Below, piece after piece: positions 17,245 through 26,431 of a DNA stretch of 64,000 nucleotides. Source of the DNA: UBA6170 sp942491385 (GTDB lineage: Bacteria > Chloroflexota > Anaerolineae > Anaerolineales > Anaerolineaceae); NCBI GenBank assembly GCA_942491385.1, contig CALOAF010000005.1, positions 186,001-250,000 on the forward strand, given 5' to 3'. Every line of letters starts with the position of its first letter. The stretch's first letter is position 1. Under the pieces are notes generated by a model, which was not told the origin of the DNA, did not search any database, and worked only from the letters and a program-made list of their open reading frames with translations. The position numbers and the translations under genes were made by a program.

Positions 17245-17979
17245 ATGGCAATCACATTCCTTAATACTGCAACCATGTTTCCAAAGCTCTTGAATTGGAA
17301 AGTGGGTAATTTGGTAATTCTGGTAGATACTGATCAGGGTCCAGTTCTGGTGGATATGGGCTTAGGATTGCATGATCATGAATCACCAAACCAGCGGTTG
17401 CGATTGTTTCGCAAAATTTTTGGAATCCCATATGCACCGAATGAAACAGCAATCCACCAACTGGAATTTATGGATATTTCTGCCACAAGTGTTCAGCATA
17501 TTATTTTGACCCACCTTCACTTTGATCATGCTGGCGGATTACCGGATTTCCCATGGGCACAGATACATTTACATCAGAAAGAATATGCAGCGATGTTGAA
17601 ACCAAAGTCTTTGATGGAATGGGCTGCTTATGATAAAGCTGATTTTTCACACGAACCTAAATGGGTGATCTATGAGGGTTGCACAGAGAAATGGTTTGAG
17701 TTTGATGCCATCCCTCTACCCTTCATTCCACGCATCTTCCTGATCCCACTCTTCGGTCATACATCGGGTCATTGCGGAGTTGTTATTGAGGATGGTGACA
17801 GGTGGCTATTTCAAGCTGGAGACGCAATGCCAACGAATGCAGAATTTGATGTCACACCAATGTGGCTCAATCGTATGGTTTTGGGCAATCATGTTCAACG
17901 AATAAGAGAGTTTTCACAAGCTCACCCGGAAGTGAAAATTGTCGCTGGGCATACATATCAAAAGTTAAAAAATAATTAA
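17245..17979 (+). CDS. MBL-fold metallo-hydrolase
   Basis: 244 residues. Metal-binding HxHxDH motif in THLHFDHAGG (His90, His92, Asp94, His95), further ligands in FGHTSGHCGV and GDAMPTN, and a final His in VAGHTYQ. This is the glyoxalase II/lactonase-like metallo-beta-lactamase fold, usually binding two zinc ions. The layout resembles quorum-quenching lactonase-like hydrolases, but the substrate cannot be assigned. Cytoplasmic; apparently monocistronic, starting 66 bp beyond a terminator stem base. Confidence 0.88.
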   Translation: MAITFLNTATMFPKLLNWKVGNLVILVDTDQGPVLVDMGLGLHDHESPNQRLRLFRKIFGIPYAPNETAIHQLEFMDISATSVQHIILTHLHFDHAGGLPDFPWAQIHLHQKEYAAMLKPKSLMEWAAYDKADFSHEPKWVIYEGCTEKWFEFDAIPLPFIPRIFLIPLFGHTSGHCGVVIEDGDRWLFQAGDAMPTNAEFDVTPMWLNRMVLGNHVQRIREFSQAHPEVKIVAGHTYQKLKNN

Positions 17980-18166
17980 CTGTTTGAAACGGTGTAGCAT
18001 GAAACAAAAAAATCAGTTTCGCAAGCATTCAAAGAAAATGGGAAAGTGACTTCTACGTATAGAATTCTAAGGCCTTCAAGATTTACCGGGGAGTAGAATA
18101 AACTCTATTCGGATACAATCTTAGGTGAATGATATTCCGTTATAGATAAGGAAGCTCAGATCAAAT

Positions 18167-18964
18167 ATGAGTATAAATCAACACAATTTGTATGACTTGG
18201 ACACTCACATCGCAGAAATTTATGATATGCAGGAAAATGACACCCAAGATATCAAATTCTTACGAACTTTACTTCAGGGGAAAACCAGGCTTAACATTCT
18301 TGAACCTTTTTGTGGAACTGGCCGTTTGCTTATTCCGTTCGCACTTGATGGTCACTCAATTCTAGGAATGGATCAGTCACAGGTAATGTTGCAATTTTCC
18401 CATAAAAAGATCATAGAATTGCCTGATGACGTACAAAAAAGAATTCATCTACAATGGGCAGATGTGACCGTTGAGAATTGGCCAATTGGATTTGATCTGG
18501 TTGTCTTAGGCTTTAACTGTTTTTACGAACTGGCTACCGCAGAAGAACAGGAATTTTGCATCTATCAGGCAGCCAAGGCATGTAAACCCGGTGGGTACAT
18601 TTATGTGGACAATGACCATATGGAAGGCGAACTGGATACCGCCTGGCAGGATTTGATTCATAAATATGTGTATTTGTCCGGAACATGTAAGGATGGATAC
18701 CAGGTAATAAATACTCGTCAAACGATCTGGTTTGATGTTAAACGACGACTTGCCAAATTCGACCGGCGATATAAGATTAAATCCCCTGAAGGAGATATCA
18801 TTGAACATCAATTTACTCAACAAAAACACCCGGTCAGCAAAGTTGAAGTTCAGACCTGGTTAGAAAAACATGGGTTTAATGTTCTGGAAGTATATGGCGA
18901 TCATTTGGGAAACCCTTATCAACAGAATTCGCTCAAAGCCATTTTCTGGGCAAAAAAACGCTAA
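18167..18964 (+). CDS. Class I SAM-dependent methyltransferase
   Basis: 265 residues. The SAM-binding motif I is seen as ILEPFCGTGRLLIPFALDG, followed by the acidic motif LGMDQSQVML and a motif-IV-like FDLVVLGFNCFYEL. The C-terminal third (DVKRRLAKFDRRYKI, HPVSKVEVQTWLEKHGF) matches the small-molecule methyltransferase_25-like group. The acceptor is unknown. AAGGAAG ribosome site before ATG 18167. The interval 17980-18166 holds no recognisable feature beyond this site. Confidence 0.85.
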   Translation: MSINQHNLYDLDTHIAEIYDMQENDTQDIKFLRTLLQGKTRLNILEPFCGTGRLLIPFALDGHSILGMDQSQVMLQFSHKKIIELPDDVQKRIHLQWADVTVENWPIGFDLVVLGFNCFYELATAEEQEFCIYQAAKACKPGGYIYVDNDHMEGELDTAWQDLIHKYVYLSGTCKDGYQVINTRQTIWFDVKRRLAKFDRRYKIKSPEGDIIEHQFTQQKHPVSKVEVQTWLEKHGFNVLEVYGDHLGNPYQQNSLKAIFWAKKR

Positions 18965-19035
18965 CAATCGTTATACGGAAATTTCCTGCACAAAATCACT
19001 TGAATACAATCAATGCATTGAACAGGAGGTGTGGA

Positions 19036-19485
19036 ATGGAACGGAAATCAAATCGATTGTTATCCGGTTGTCTCATATGGCTAGTTGCATTTCTTTTGGT
19101 AAGTGGGTGTTTGGTGCCGGCAAGTTTATTTATAGGTGGCATGAGTACTTTTTTTTCAGAAGACTTAATCGCATCCACCATTGGACCTTTCCTATGTCCA
19201 GAAAATACCACACCTGCGATCAGTACATTTACATCAACTGAAAATGATGTCGATGGTTTTCCCCGGCAAACCACTTATTATGAGATGGTGTGCCTGGATA
19301 GTAATGGTATATCTATAAAAAATCTTGGTGGAAGTTACGCCTTTATCTGGAGCGGGATATTTGCCTTATTGAGTCTCTTCCTGGCAGCTATTTTATCTGT
19401 TGTCCTAACAATAATATTTCTTCGAATATTCAGAAAAAGAGGAAACCAAAATACCCAGACACCAAAGCTCGTAAAAATTCAATGA
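19036..19485 (+). CDS. Hypothetical two-helix membrane protein
   Basis: 149 residues from ATG 19036, chosen because a full AGGAGGT ribosome site lies 5 nt upstream; a longer frame from 19000 has none. There are two transmembrane helices (residues 9-32 and about 104-130) flanking an extracytoplasmic loop of about 70 residues with two Cys (in FLCPE and MVCLD) that could form a disulfide, and a basic C-terminal tail. I do not recognise a family. It follows the methyltransferase gene by 71 bp on the same strand. Confidence 0.65.
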   Translation: MERKSNRLLSGCLIWLVAFLLVSGCLVPASLFIGGMSTFFSEDLIASTIGPFLCPENTTPAISTFTSTENDVDGFPRQTTYYEMVCLDSNGISIKNLGGSYAFIWSGIFALLSLFLAAILSVVLTIIFLRIFRKRGNQNTQTPKLVKIQ

Positions 19486-19646
19486 AGTTCAATTTTTGTA
19501 TCATCTCAAATAAAACAAGCCCTTAATTATTGAAGTGATACCAAATTTATTAGTAAAATTAAATGATCAGATGAATTCATCTGATTCACGCGAGCTGTAG
19601 ACCGGTTAAAGACCAATTCCCCATGAATTAAATACAAGGTGAAAAT

Positions 19647-20213
19647 ATGTCCAATTTAGAAAATGATGGCAAAAAACTTGAATGGTCCATTGATGTGCCT
19701 ATCTTCAGAAATGCAGTCATCCTGAAACAATTAGGAGTGGCCATTGGTATTCCATTTGGTTTACTTTTGATCTTCTTTATTATTGTCAGCAATCCAGAAA
19801 ACCGAATTTATTCATTGTATGCATTTGGTCTGATTCTTTTGCTATTCATACTGACCTATTTATTCATCATGCTAACATATAAGGGAAAATACGCCGTCAG
19901 TTATGTGCTTGATGACCAGGGAATAACAAGCTTTTACCAGCCCGAAATGAGAAAGAAGAATAGGATTGTGAATGGATTAACCATTGGTTTGGGCTTATTA
20001 GCTGGCAAACCATCCGTCGCTGGTGCTGGAATGCTGGCCGATTCAAAACAAACTGTGGCACTAAAATGGAACAAAATCCAGAGAGTCAATTACAAGCCCA
20101 AACAAAACACCATTCTTTTACGTGGCAGCCCTGTTGAAAACATGGGTGTATTTTGTACGCAGGAAAACTACCCCCAGGTTGCAGCTTACATTGAAAATAA
20201 AATGACCAAATAA
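19647..20213 (+). CDS. Hypothetical membrane protein with PH-like C-terminal domain
   Basis: 188 residues. Two adjacent helices (about residues 30-50 and 58-78) are followed by a soluble beta-rich domain (YAVSYVLDDQGITSFYQ, then KWNKIQRVNYKPKQNTILLRG) whose pattern resembles the bacterial PH-like domains found after paired helices. No enzymatic motif. Ends 14 bp before the convergent membrane-protein gene. The function is unknown; resemblance to a PH-like domain is a guess from the strand pattern. Confidence 0.6.
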   Translation: MSNLENDGKKLEWSIDVPIFRNAVILKQLGVAIGIPFGLLLIFFIIVSNPENRIYSLYAFGLILLLFILTYLFIMLTYKGKYAVSYVLDDQGITSFYQPEMRKKNRIVNGLTIGLGLLAGKPSVAGAGMLADSKQTVALKWNKIQRVNYKPKQNTILLRGSPVENMGVFCTQENYPQVAAYIENKMTK

Positions 20214-20227
20214 ATTAATCCAAAATG

Positions 20228-20752
20228 CTATTTTTTGGTCGCTCCCATGATGATACCCAACACCAATGACCAGAGTGCTGCCAGACCTATCTGCAAGTCA
20301 GCTGGCAACAAGAAGGTGATGGTATGCGCTGGAATCCAGAACCAGATCAGCGTTTTCCAGGCGTTGGTGATGCCCTGGAAACCATTATGTCCAAGAATGA
20401 GATTATCTTCCAGGCGGTGAAAGGCCATCATCTGAGGACCAAATAAAACATTTGTGAAAACCGAGACTGCAAACGCCCAACCCAGACCAGATCCCAAAAA
20501 AACAGGTAGTAGTTGATGATCGAGTAACGCCTGAGTGAAACCTTTCATTCCAGCAAACCCATATTTAATCACAATCCCAAGGATTGCCCAGGCAATCACT
20601 TTTCCCAATAATTGCAACCAGGTGCATGGAATAGAAATTTTTTTACGCTGAATGCTGAAGGAGATGATTTCTCCTAGTGTGCCGAGAATGGCAAATTGGA
20701 TAGCCGCTGAAAGCATGGGGTTTTGGGTGACCCAATCCATGTAAGTTTGCAT
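20228..20752 (-). CDS. Putative Mpv17/PMP22-like integral membrane protein
   Basis: 174 residues with about four hydrophobic helices. The C-terminal block WKTLIWFWIPAHTITFLLPADLQIGLAALWSLVLGIIMG resembles the Mpv17/PMP22 signature (W-x-P...F..VP...R....W), though the arginine is replaced. Bacterial members have no settled function; some are suggested channels. The gene is transcribed alone and diverges from the Rieske oxygenase gene. The assignment is tentative. Confidence 0.5.
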   Translation of the reverse strand: MQTYMDWVTQNPMLSAAIQFAILGTLGEIISFSIQRKKISIPCTWLQLLGKVIAWAILGIVIKYGFAGMKGFTQALLDHQLLPVFLGSGLGWAFAVSVFTNVLFGPQMMAFHRLEDNLILGHNGFQGITNAWKTLIWFWIPAHTITFLLPADLQIGLAALWSLVLGIIMGATKK

Positions 20753-20945
20753 TTTGGATCCTTACAGAAAATGATTGACTTATCTTATCAATCGCCAGAA
20801 GGGATGTCAAGAAAGTGACTGATCATAAAGAGTAACCCATGGATTTGAATGGAAAAACGGGTAGAAATGACATCAAGCAAAATCATTCATTGATAGGCAA
20901 AGTGGTAAAATTGAGCTGCAAAGTCAATGTAGAAGGAAGGGAAAT

Positions 20946-21920
20946 ATGATCCCAAATCAATGGTATGTAATTCTTGAATCACGTGAAGTGAAAGTTGGAA
21001 AACCTGTCGGGGTAACGAGGATGGGTGAAAAAATGGTGGCATGGCGTGATTCAAAAGGGGCAATAAACATTCAAGGTGATATTTGCCCACATCGCGGAGC
21101 TGCCCTGCACCAGGGGAAAATAATTCATGACCGCATCATGTGCCCATTCCATGGATTTGAGTTTGATTCTTCCGGGGAATGCCAATACATCCCTGCCAAT
21201 GGGAAAAATTCAACACCGCCAAAAATTTTACATGCTAAAACATATCAATCGATTGAACGTCATGGATATATATTTATCTGGTGGGGTGAAGAACAAACAA
21301 CTTATCCTGGTTTACCTATCTTTGAGGAGCTTGAAAATGGTGGTTTTTCTCATGCCGATTACAAAGAGAGATGGGAAACACATTATTCAAGGGCGATAGA
21401 AAATCAATTAGATGTATTCCACCTGCCCTTTCCCCATCGAACCACTATAGGGCGTGGAAATCGCACCATTGCAGATGGACCCATCACAAAAATGGTTGGA
21501 AATGAAATGCAAATCTGGGTTAATAATCGCATTGATGATGGTTCTGTCGCAAAAAGAGCCAGCGAACTACCTGAGCCACAACGGAACCCTTTTCTGCATT
21601 TTCTATTTCCCCATTTATGGCAAAACCATATTTCAGAGGATATGCGTATCACTGTCTATTTCACCCCGATTGATGAGAATAATACCATGATGTATTCCCG
21701 CTATTATCAGAGATTTAACACGCTTCCACTTATAGGTAATTTCATTGCTTGGTTGATCAGTGTTTTTAGTATTATCATCTTGCATCAGGACAAACGGGTA
21801 GTCGAAAAACAAATCCCGGCCAGGTCAGATTTGAAAATGGGTGAAAAATTAATTCCAGCGGACCAACCCATTATTCTCTATCGTAAAATCCGGCAAAAAT
21901 TACAAGACAAACCTTCCTAA
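20946..21920 (+). CDS. Rieske [2Fe-2S] non-heme iron oxygenase
   Basis: 324 residues. The N-terminal Rieske domain has Cys47-x-His49 in CPHRGAAL and Cys66-x2-His69 in CPFHGFEF, the four cluster ligands. The catalytic domain has the expected acidic residue and His pair in ENQLDVFHLPFPH (mononuclear iron site). The size and the C-terminal domain fit the oxygenase alpha subunit of ring-hydroxylating or demethylase-type enzymes (pheophorbide oxygenase/CarAa-like). No reductase or ferredoxin gene is adjacent, so electron donors are encoded elsewhere. Strong AGGAAGG site before ATG 20946. An O2-dependent enzyme argues that the host meets oxygen at least at times. Confidence 0.9.
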   Translation: MIPNQWYVILESREVKVGKPVGVTRMGEKMVAWRDSKGAINIQGDICPHRGAALHQGKIIHDRIMCPFHGFEFDSSGECQYIPANGKNSTPPKILHAKTYQSIERHGYIFIWWGEEQTTYPGLPIFEELENGGFSHADYKERWETHYSRAIENQLDVFHLPFPHRTTIGRGNRTIADGPITKMVGNEMQIWVNNRIDDGSVAKRASELPEPQRNPFLHFLFPHLWQNHISEDMRITVYFTPIDENNTMMYSRYYQRFNTLPLIGNFIAWLISVFSIIILHQDKRVVEKQIPARSDLKMGEKLIPADQPIILYRKIRQKLQDKPS

Positions 21921-21970
21921 CGTTGAAAAAGTAGATTCCGCCCCTTTATATGGTGTATCAACTGTGTTTA

Positions 21971-21998
21971 TTGTTTAGTAAACTGTTTTTGCTATAAT
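21971..21998 (+). promoter_or_regulatory. Orphan promoter-like element
   Basis: TTGTTT, a 16-bp spacer and a perfect TATAAT at 21993-21998; the dyad GTTTAGTAAAC overlaps the first box and spacer. No start codon with a ribosome site follows for about 450 bp. Confidence 0.45.
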
Positions 21999-22412
21999 GC
22001 AGGCTATACCACACACCAATTAATTTTCATCATTAACAATTGTTTTTGGATTTGCATTTTCCCCCAGTAATAATTAATTGGTTCAAAGCAACACCATTTT
22101 TTTGTTGGAGAGATCCTTGGAGGTTTATTGCCAGGATTCCACATTGCTATATCAATTAAAAAATTTGATTACAGTAAATACCACTTTTTGTAAGAAAATG
22201 GCATTATTAGCCAATATCACATTAACTTTCTGTCAAAGCTATAAATTTTCTCATACTTTGACTAAATTTTGGAGTTTGATGTCAGAATAAAAATTTCACC
22301 AGCTAATTTATTTTTATTGTTGGAACACTTTAACAAGAATTTGTTTTTAACATGATTGATCAGGATCTGGTTTTTGACAATTCATCCACCAATAGGGTGA
22401 AATTGTTAACGA

Positions 22413-22442
22413 AAAATTTCTAGCGTAGGGATTTGGTATAAT
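22413..22442 (+). promoter_or_regulatory. Promoter of the Kef-type antiporter, probably leaderless
   Basis: TTGTTA at 22413-22418, an 18-bp spacer and TATAAT at 22437-22442. The ATG of the antiporter is at 22451, only 8 bp past the -10 box, and no ribosome site is present, so the transcript should begin at or next to the start codon. Confidence 0.6.
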
Positions 22443-22450
22443 CTTTATTC

Positions 22451-24349
22451 ATGGAAAATGGACATTCTTTCGCCCCTCTATTGCTTGTGCTCTTGCTGGC
22501 TTTTAGCGTACCGTTGCTCCTGTCTCGCTTCAAAAAACTGCACCTGCCGGTGGTGGTAGGCGAAATTTTGGCTGGCATCTTGGTCGGGAGCAGCGGTTTT
22601 GGATGGGTGGAAGGTCAAGATCCGGTGCTCAGCCTTTTAGCCGAGTTCGGTTTCGTCTTTCTGATGTTTTTGTCCGGGATGGAAATAGACCTTTCCAATT
22701 TCGGTATGCCTGGGAGTAGTAACCGAAAAAACAATTCCCCCGCCTTGCGAGGTGACCGACCTAAATGGATTAGCCCAGTAAGCCTGGGGCTGATAAATTT
22801 TTTCCTTACCCTTATCATTGCAGGATCAATCGGAATGGGAATGGTGGCTAACGGTCTGACACGCAATCCTTGGATGATCGCTTTGATTTTATCAACCACC
22901 TCTTTAGGCGTGGTGTTACCAGTACTCAAGGAAGCCGGGCTTTCTACCGGGCGCTATGGGCAAGCGCTGCTCATTGCTGCACTTGTGGCCGATTTTGCTA
23001 CCATGCTGCTAATTACGGTTTTCGTAGCAGTCATTTCCAACGGAATAACGCTTGATATTTTATTGATCGGTCTGTTGTTTGTGGGCTTCTTCCTGGCTTA
23101 CCGCATAGGTAATTTATTTTTCAACCGCTTACCTCCGGTACGACGAGCCATAGAAGAATTAAGTCACGCTACAACCCAGATTAAAGTCCGGGCAGCCTTT
23201 ACAATCATGTTGACATTTGTGGTATTGGCCCAAATTCTGGGAACCGAATTAATTTTAGGTGCTTTTCTCGCAGGAGCAGTTGTCTCCATGCTGCGCACAC
23301 CGGACGATGAAAACCTGACCACACAGCTTGAGGCAATTGGCTTTGGTTTCTTCATCCCAATCTTTTTCATCAAGGTTGGTTTGGATTTCAACCTGCAGCT
23401 GCTTGTGGCTTCACCGCAGAACCTGGTGCTGGTGCCGGTTTTGCTGATAGCAGCTCTCCTGGTAAAATTCCTTCCTGTGCTGGTTTTCCGCCTCTGTTTT
23501 ACCTGGCGAGAAACATTTGCAGCCGGCGCAATCCTTTCTGCGCGACTATCTTTGATCATCGCCGCTTCGGCCATCGGCTTGCGCTTGGGCATCATCTCCG
23601 AAAGCGTAAACTCAGCCATTATCCTTGTAGCGATCATTACCGTGACCCTTGCACCAATCGTGTTCACTGCTCTGATCCGCCGAGGAAAATCCGAAACTGT
23701 GCGTCCTATCTTGGTAGCAGGTGCCAGCGAGTTAGGAATTCAAGTAGCAATCCAGTTGTCCAGGCATCACGAAGAGGTTGTGGTCATCGATTTTGATAAA
23801 AAAAGAGCTGCCCTGGCTCGCCAGCGCGGGCTGCAATCCATTTGCGGGAGGATCGGAAATTCATCGCCTGAAATCGATGCAACCCTGAATGGTGCCCGGG
23901 CATTAATTTGCACATATGGCGATCCAGAACTAAATTACCAGGTATGTAGGCAGGCTCGTACCGTATATGGGCTTGATCAGGTAATTTCATATATTGACAA
24001 CCCGAATGATTTGATCCGTTTTGAGCTTCTCGGGGTAACCGCGGTAAATGCTGCTCTTGACCGCACAACCCTGCTAACATTGGCCATCCGCAACCCAGCT
24101 CTTTACCAAATGTTTGCCGACCGTGAGATCAGCAAAGAAATTCGCGAAATAGAGTTCACCAATCCCCAATATGCGTACCGCAGGCTGCGGGAACTCTCCC
24201 TACCGGGAGATGTATTGATCGTCGCTCTACATCGCCATGGAGAACTGATTGTTCCCCATGGCAATACACAAATCGAAATCGGCGACCATCTTACTTTAAT
24301 GGGTTCGTTAGAACATATCGAAGCAACTCTACCAATTTTTAATTTGTGA
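22451..24349 (+). CDS. Kef-type monovalent cation:proton antiporter with TrkA domains
   Basis: 632 residues. About twelve helices (residues 8-400) form the CPA2 Na+/H+ exchanger domain, with VVVGEILAGILVGSSG and LADFATMLLITVF-type helices. A TrkA-N (RCK) Rossmann domain follows from about residue 417 (ILVAGASELGIQVAIQLS, then VVVIDFD), and a TrkA-C domain lies at about 545-632 (LSLPGDVLIVALHRHGELIVPHGNTQIEIGDHL). Such proteins exchange K+ or Na+ for H+ and are gated by nucleotide binding to the RCK domain. Possible roles are pH and osmotic homeostasis. It stands alone, with a close upstream promoter and no ribosome site. Confidence 0.92.
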   Translation: MENGHSFAPLLLVLLLAFSVPLLLSRFKKLHLPVVVGEILAGILVGSSGFGWVEGQDPVLSLLAEFGFVFLMFLSGMEIDLSNFGMPGSSNRKNNSPALRGDRPKWISPVSLGLINFFLTLIIAGSIGMGMVANGLTRNPWMIALILSTTSLGVVLPVLKEAGLSTGRYGQALLIAALVADFATMLLITVFVAVISNGITLDILLIGLLFVGFFLAYRIGNLFFNRLPPVRRAIEELSHATTQIKVRAAFTIMLTFVVLAQILGTELILGAFLAGAVVSMLRTPDDENLTTQLEAIGFGFFIPIFFIKVGLDFNLQLLVASPQNLVLVPVLLIAALLVKFLPVLVFRLCFTWRETFAAGAILSARLSLIIAASAIGLRLGIISESVNSAIILVAIITVTLAPIVFTALIRRGKSETVRPILVAGASELGIQVAIQLSRHHEEVVVIDFDKKRAALARQRGLQSICGRIGNSSPEIDATLNGARALICTYGDPELNYQVCRQARTVYGLDQVISYIDNPNDLIRFELLGVTAVNAALDRTTLLTLAIRNPALYQMFADREISKEIREIEFTNPQYAYRRLRELSLPGDVLIVALHRHGELIVPHGNTQIEIGDHLTLMGSLEHIEATLPIFNL

Positions 24350-25120
24350 AAATCCAAAACCGGTTCTATGTCAAAGCGAAAATAGATACCCATCAGTAGT
24401 TAGGGTTTAAGAATCTATGAGGTTTCATCGGAATAAGCGAACCAAAAGTACTTTATCAGCCTGAAAATAATTCGATTAATGGATGATTTTGTGGATAGGA
24501 ATTTGGCATGTCAGAAATTCAGGTGATTTTGGATGATATCACCACATCAGCTGTAAAACCGGTGAACATAACCTTACAAAGGAAGGATATCGAAGCATAC
24601 AATCGTTTTTCCAATGTTACGATTCCAGCCGAATATTGAGTGGCTGATGACACATAGAAGGAAATCAGCAAAGGGTTGGTAGCAGTATTCTCCACGTATA
24701 CAGCAGGACCAGGATTTGTAGAAATATACAAGCTGGTTGTTTATTCACCAGGGCTTTATCGATCCACGCTTATCTCATGGCCGTCAAACCGGTATGTTCA
24801 ATCACTAATTGCAACACTCAGCAAACGATATCATCTGGCATTACTAAGCATTGTATTTTGTTCTAGTACAACGTAATCGCGTTGATTCTTCCTGTAGCAC
24901 TCGTTTGAAAATAAATGGCCAGGTTTCAGTCTTAGGAAAACACTGAAATACAGAATGTTATGGATATTTTCACATGTAGCTGGCCGACCAAATTGAATCG
25001 CGTTCCAATAGTCACAAAAGACCTATTGTCTTACCCATCATTCATTACAATAACAATACAAATATGAGTTTGTTGGTAGATTATCAAAAAATTGCTAGCA
25101 AAAATTCTTAAGTGGAGGAG
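24350..25120. other. Gene-poor interval with a possible gene remnant
   Basis: About 770 bp with no intact gene of good quality. The plus-strand frame 24508-24876 reads like protein but is broken by two stops (see separate entry). The remaining sequence (24350-24507 and 24877-25120) shows no recognisable element. Confidence 0.5.
24508..24876 (+). pseudogene. Possible remnant of a small hypothetical gene
   Basis: From ATG 24508 the frame reads SEIQVILDDITTSAVK and on to IPAEY, then TGA, VADDT, TAG, and then over 70 codons (KEISKGLVAVFSTYTAGPGF and on) to TAA at 24876. The codon content looks protein-like on both sides of the two stops, which lie six codons apart. I cannot name a family. A chance open frame is an alternative. 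Confidence 0.3.
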
Positions 25121-25696
25121 ATGATAGCGGACAGTGTTAAAAAAGCAATAAAAACCCAATTAACAAATATTCAGAATAAAACCGGAAAATCCTTATCGGA
25201 ATTATATGCATTTATTCAGCAGAGTGGGCTATCAAAACATGCTGAAATTCGTGAAATGGTGAAATCCGAATTTAATCTAGGGTATGGCGATGCCAATACG
25301 CTGGCGGGACTATATAGAAAATCTCTAGTGCCAGCCACTGAATCCTCAGACTCTCTCCCTGATAAAGTTGATGAAATTTATTCCGGCTCAAAAACGCCCT
25401 TACGCCCTCTGCATGATGCCGTTATGAGATCAATTAAGAAACTGGGTGATTTTGAAATTTCTCCGAAGAAGACCTATTTGAGCCTGAGAAGAAAAAAACA
25501 ATTTGCCATGGTCGGACCCGGGACCAAGGGCAGGTTAGAGATTGGCATAAACATGAAAGATGTTCCCGCTACAGAACGGTTAATAGAAATGCCTGCCGGC
25601 GGGATGTGTCAGTACAAAGTATGGCTGACGGATCAATCAGAAGTAAATGACGAACTGCTAAATTGGATAAACACAGCCTACGAATCAGCCGAATGA
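25121..25696 (+). CDS. DUF4287/DUF5655-type protein
   Basis: 191 residues from ATG 25121; a GTG three codons earlier is possible, but the GGAGGAG between them is too close to serve the ATG perfectly, so the start is uncertain. The N-terminal half (KTGKSLSELYAFIQQSGLSKHAEIREMVKSEFNLGYGDANTLAG) matches the DUF4287 helical domain; the C-terminal half (FEISPKKTYLSLRRKKQFAMVGP, then LEIGINMKD) matches DUF5655, predicted to be DNA- or nuclease-associated in fold. Function unknown. Cytoplasmic, single gene. Confidence 0.75.
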   Translation: MIADSVKKAIKTQLTNIQNKTGKSLSELYAFIQQSGLSKHAEIREMVKSEFNLGYGDANTLAGLYRKSLVPATESSDSLPDKVDEIYSGSKTPLRPLHDAVMRSIKKLGDFEISPKKTYLSLRRKKQFAMVGPGTKGRLEIGINMKDVPATERLIEMPAGGMCQYKVWLTDQSEVNDELLNWINTAYESAE

Positions 25697-25748
25697 TGCC
25701 TTGAAAAATTCATATTCATCCCCAAATCGGTCGTTCTTTGGAATAAAA

Positions 25749-25807
25749 AAACCTCCAGAATAACCAGAATCGGATACAATAAAAATCTGGTTTAGTTTAG
25801 GAGGTTT
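25749..25807 (+). promoter_or_regulatory. Nested leader hairpin covering the ribosome site of the DinB gene
   Basis: AAACCTCC (25749-25756) pairs perfectly with GGAGGTTT (25800-25807), which contains the Shine-Dalgarno GGAGG of the gene starting at GTG 25812. Inside it AACCAGA (25762-25768) pairs with TCTGGTT (25786-25792). In RNA this would hide the ribosome site, if the transcript begins upstream of 25749. Confidence 0.5.
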
Positions 25808-25811
25808 ATAA

Positions 25812-26321
25812 GTGCCCCACCCATTGATCACCCAATTAAGATTCACTCGCGATGAATTTTTCCGGTCGGTAAAAACGGTCACTCAAAAAGATGCTGAAGT
25901 GCGCTTGCTTCCAATGAATTGCATCAGCTGGAATATCGGTCACCTGGCATGGCAGGAGCAACGCTATTTTCTATATTTTGTCCAGGGCAGATTATTAATC
26001 CCCGAAATAGACACTGATTTCGCTTTCGGTGCACAAGCCAGTACCCCGCCATTGAACCAAGTCTTATCTGCCTGGCAAACCATTACCGCAGAAATCGATC
26101 CCTGGCTGGAGACGCTTACCACACAAACACTGCTAGAAAAAGTCATTCGGAAAGGGGATGACGAGCGCTATACAATTGGCAATCTTTTCTATCGCACTAT
26201 TTATCATTACTGGTATCATATTGGTGAGAATATGGCCATCCGCCAACAGCTTGGGCATCAGGATTTACCGGTTTTTGTCGGGAACGTCGAGTCAAGAGCA
26301 GCCTACGTTCCTGAGAATTAG
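25812..26321 (+). CDS. DinB-superfamily protein
   Basis: 169 residues of a four-helix-bundle DinB/YfiT-like protein. Typical metal-ligand helices are NISWNIGHLAWQEQRYF (His in NIGHLAWQE) and TIYHYWYHIGENMAIRQ (HxxxH-like pattern). DinB proteins bind a divalent metal and often act as thiol-dependent transferases. The start is GTG 25812 with a perfect AGGAGG site 7 nt upstream; that site lies in an RNA hairpin (25749-25807). Single gene between DUF4287 and DegV genes. Confidence 0.8.
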   Translation: MPHPLITQLRFTRDEFFRSVKTVTQKDAEVRLLPMNCISWNIGHLAWQEQRYFLYFVQGRLLIPEIDTDFAFGAQASTPPLNQVLSAWQTITAEIDPWLETLTTQTLLEKVIRKGDDERYTIGNLFYRTIYHYWYHIGENMAIRQQLGHQDLPVFVGNVESRAAYVPEN

Positions 26322-26353
26322 TTGAAGATAATTAGAGATCATTCGAAAAGAAT

Positions 26354-26382
26354 TTGACGAATTTTTTTGGATTGAGTATAGT
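26354..26382 (+). promoter_or_regulatory. Promoter of the DegV gene
   Basis: TTGACG at 26354-26359, a 17-bp spacer and TATAGT at 26377-26382, 49 bp before ATG 26432. Confidence 0.65.
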
Positions 26383-26431
26383 TATTTTTAAATATTTTAC
26401 ATAGAGGACTAAAGAGGTTAGTGAGGGTTTA

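Larger units (their letters stand above)
21921..22450. other. 530-bp AT-rich non-coding interval
   Basis: No convincing gene: the only open frame starts with TTG at 22078, has no ribosome site and low-complexity content. A promoter-like TTGTTT-N16-TATAAT (21971-21998) with the dyad GTTTAGTAAAC between the boxes points into the interval, and a second promoter lies at its right end. The interval may hold a long leader or a small RNA; I see no riboswitch I can name. Confidence 0.5.

Noticed and set aside
22078..22290. 70-codon open frame starting TTG in the antiporter upstream interval
   Set aside because: No ribosome site, low-complexity AT-driven content, no family resemblance.
24577..24640. 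TGA in the possible remnant at 24508-24876 as selenocysteine
   Set aside because: A second stop (TAG) lies six codons on, there is no redox motif and no Cys counterpart.
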